The translations under genes were made by a program, and so were the position numbers. A stretch of DNA of 14,574 nucleotides from Chitinophagaceae bacterium (lineage in GTDB: Bacteria; Bacteroidota; Bacteroidia; Chitinophagales; Chitinophagaceae), in the NCBI GenBank assembly GCA_003456175.1, contig DMPB01000052.1, positions 13,149 through 27,722 on the forward strand, given 5' to 3'. Every line of letters starts with the position of its first letter. Positions within the stretch are counted from its first letter, which is position 1. This document shows positions 14,523 through 14,574 of this stretch, one piece after another. The notes under the pieces were generated by a model that worked only from the letters and a program-made list of their open reading frames with translations, searched no databases and was not told the DNA's origin.

Positions 14523-14574
14523 ATGCGAACATTACTAAAACTAATTGTTATAGCCTGCTTACCCATACTTATCA
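14523..14574 (+). CDS. 5' start of an exported-protein gene, truncated by the window edge
   Basis: ATG 14523 opens a frame reading MRTLLKLIVIACLPILI to the window end: a positive charge followed by a hydrophobic stretch, as in a signal peptide. A promoter-like box lies upstream, and the gene is divergent from guaA. Only 17 codons are visible, so neither the family nor certainty that it is a gene can be given. Confidence 0.55.
   Translation, partial: MRTLLKLIVIACLPILI

Overview
The window is ordinary, gene-dense bacterial chromosome, most likely from a member of the Bacteroidota and probably of the Chitinophagaceae or a near relative. The grounds are the AT-rich coding style, the lack of purine-rich ribosome sites before most starts, an XRE/S24 regulator of the AAAGY...GYADPEF type, a PF14376-type haem-binding protein, a serC-DUF1015 pair, and a surface protein built from N-x-F-x-G-x-x-A-G repeats. 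No phage, insertion sequence, CRISPR array, tRNA or rRNA is visible. No gene-free stretch is longer than about 180 bases.

Layout. Positions 1-1712 (minus) hold the first 570 codons of a large exported beta-roll repeat protein that runs off the left edge. Divergent from it, 1863-5184 (plus) is a probable operon of serC (phosphoserine aminotransferase), a DUF1015 protein and an exported TPR protein, ended by a strong hairpin overlapping the last stop codon. Next, 5365-6120 (plus) encodes an autocleaving LexA/UmuD-like XRE regulator with a palindrome touching its start, followed by a strong terminator. On the minus strand, 8550-6269 encodes an exported M14 metallopeptidase and then a membrane-anchored mono-haem cytochrome. 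Only 34 bases away and divergent, 8585-11571 (plus) encodes an OmpR-type response regulator, its overlapping histidine kinase and an exported esterase. A bidirectional terminator separates these from a small exported protein of unknown function (12139-11618, minus). A haem-binding CxxCH protein (12279-12773, plus) and guaA (14393-12849, minus) converge on another bidirectional terminator. The last 52 bases begin a new plus-strand gene with a signal-peptide-like start.

How the genes work together. serC and guaA are biosynthetic housekeeping genes (serine/vitamin B6 and GMP). The remainder is mainly cell envelope: the repeat protein, TPR protein, peptidase, esterase, two haem proteins, and a two-component system that probably senses an envelope signal. 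I see no dedicated new defence or mobile system.

The most unusual signal is not a gene. The 12-base motif CCTTRCGGYAAA occurs ten times in 14.6 kb, on both strands, in several reading frames and in three intergenic gaps. Four copies extend to the identical 14-mer ACCTTACGGTAAAT. This density and placement resemble DNA uptake sequences of Neisseria and Haemophilus, or another genome-wide recognition motif.
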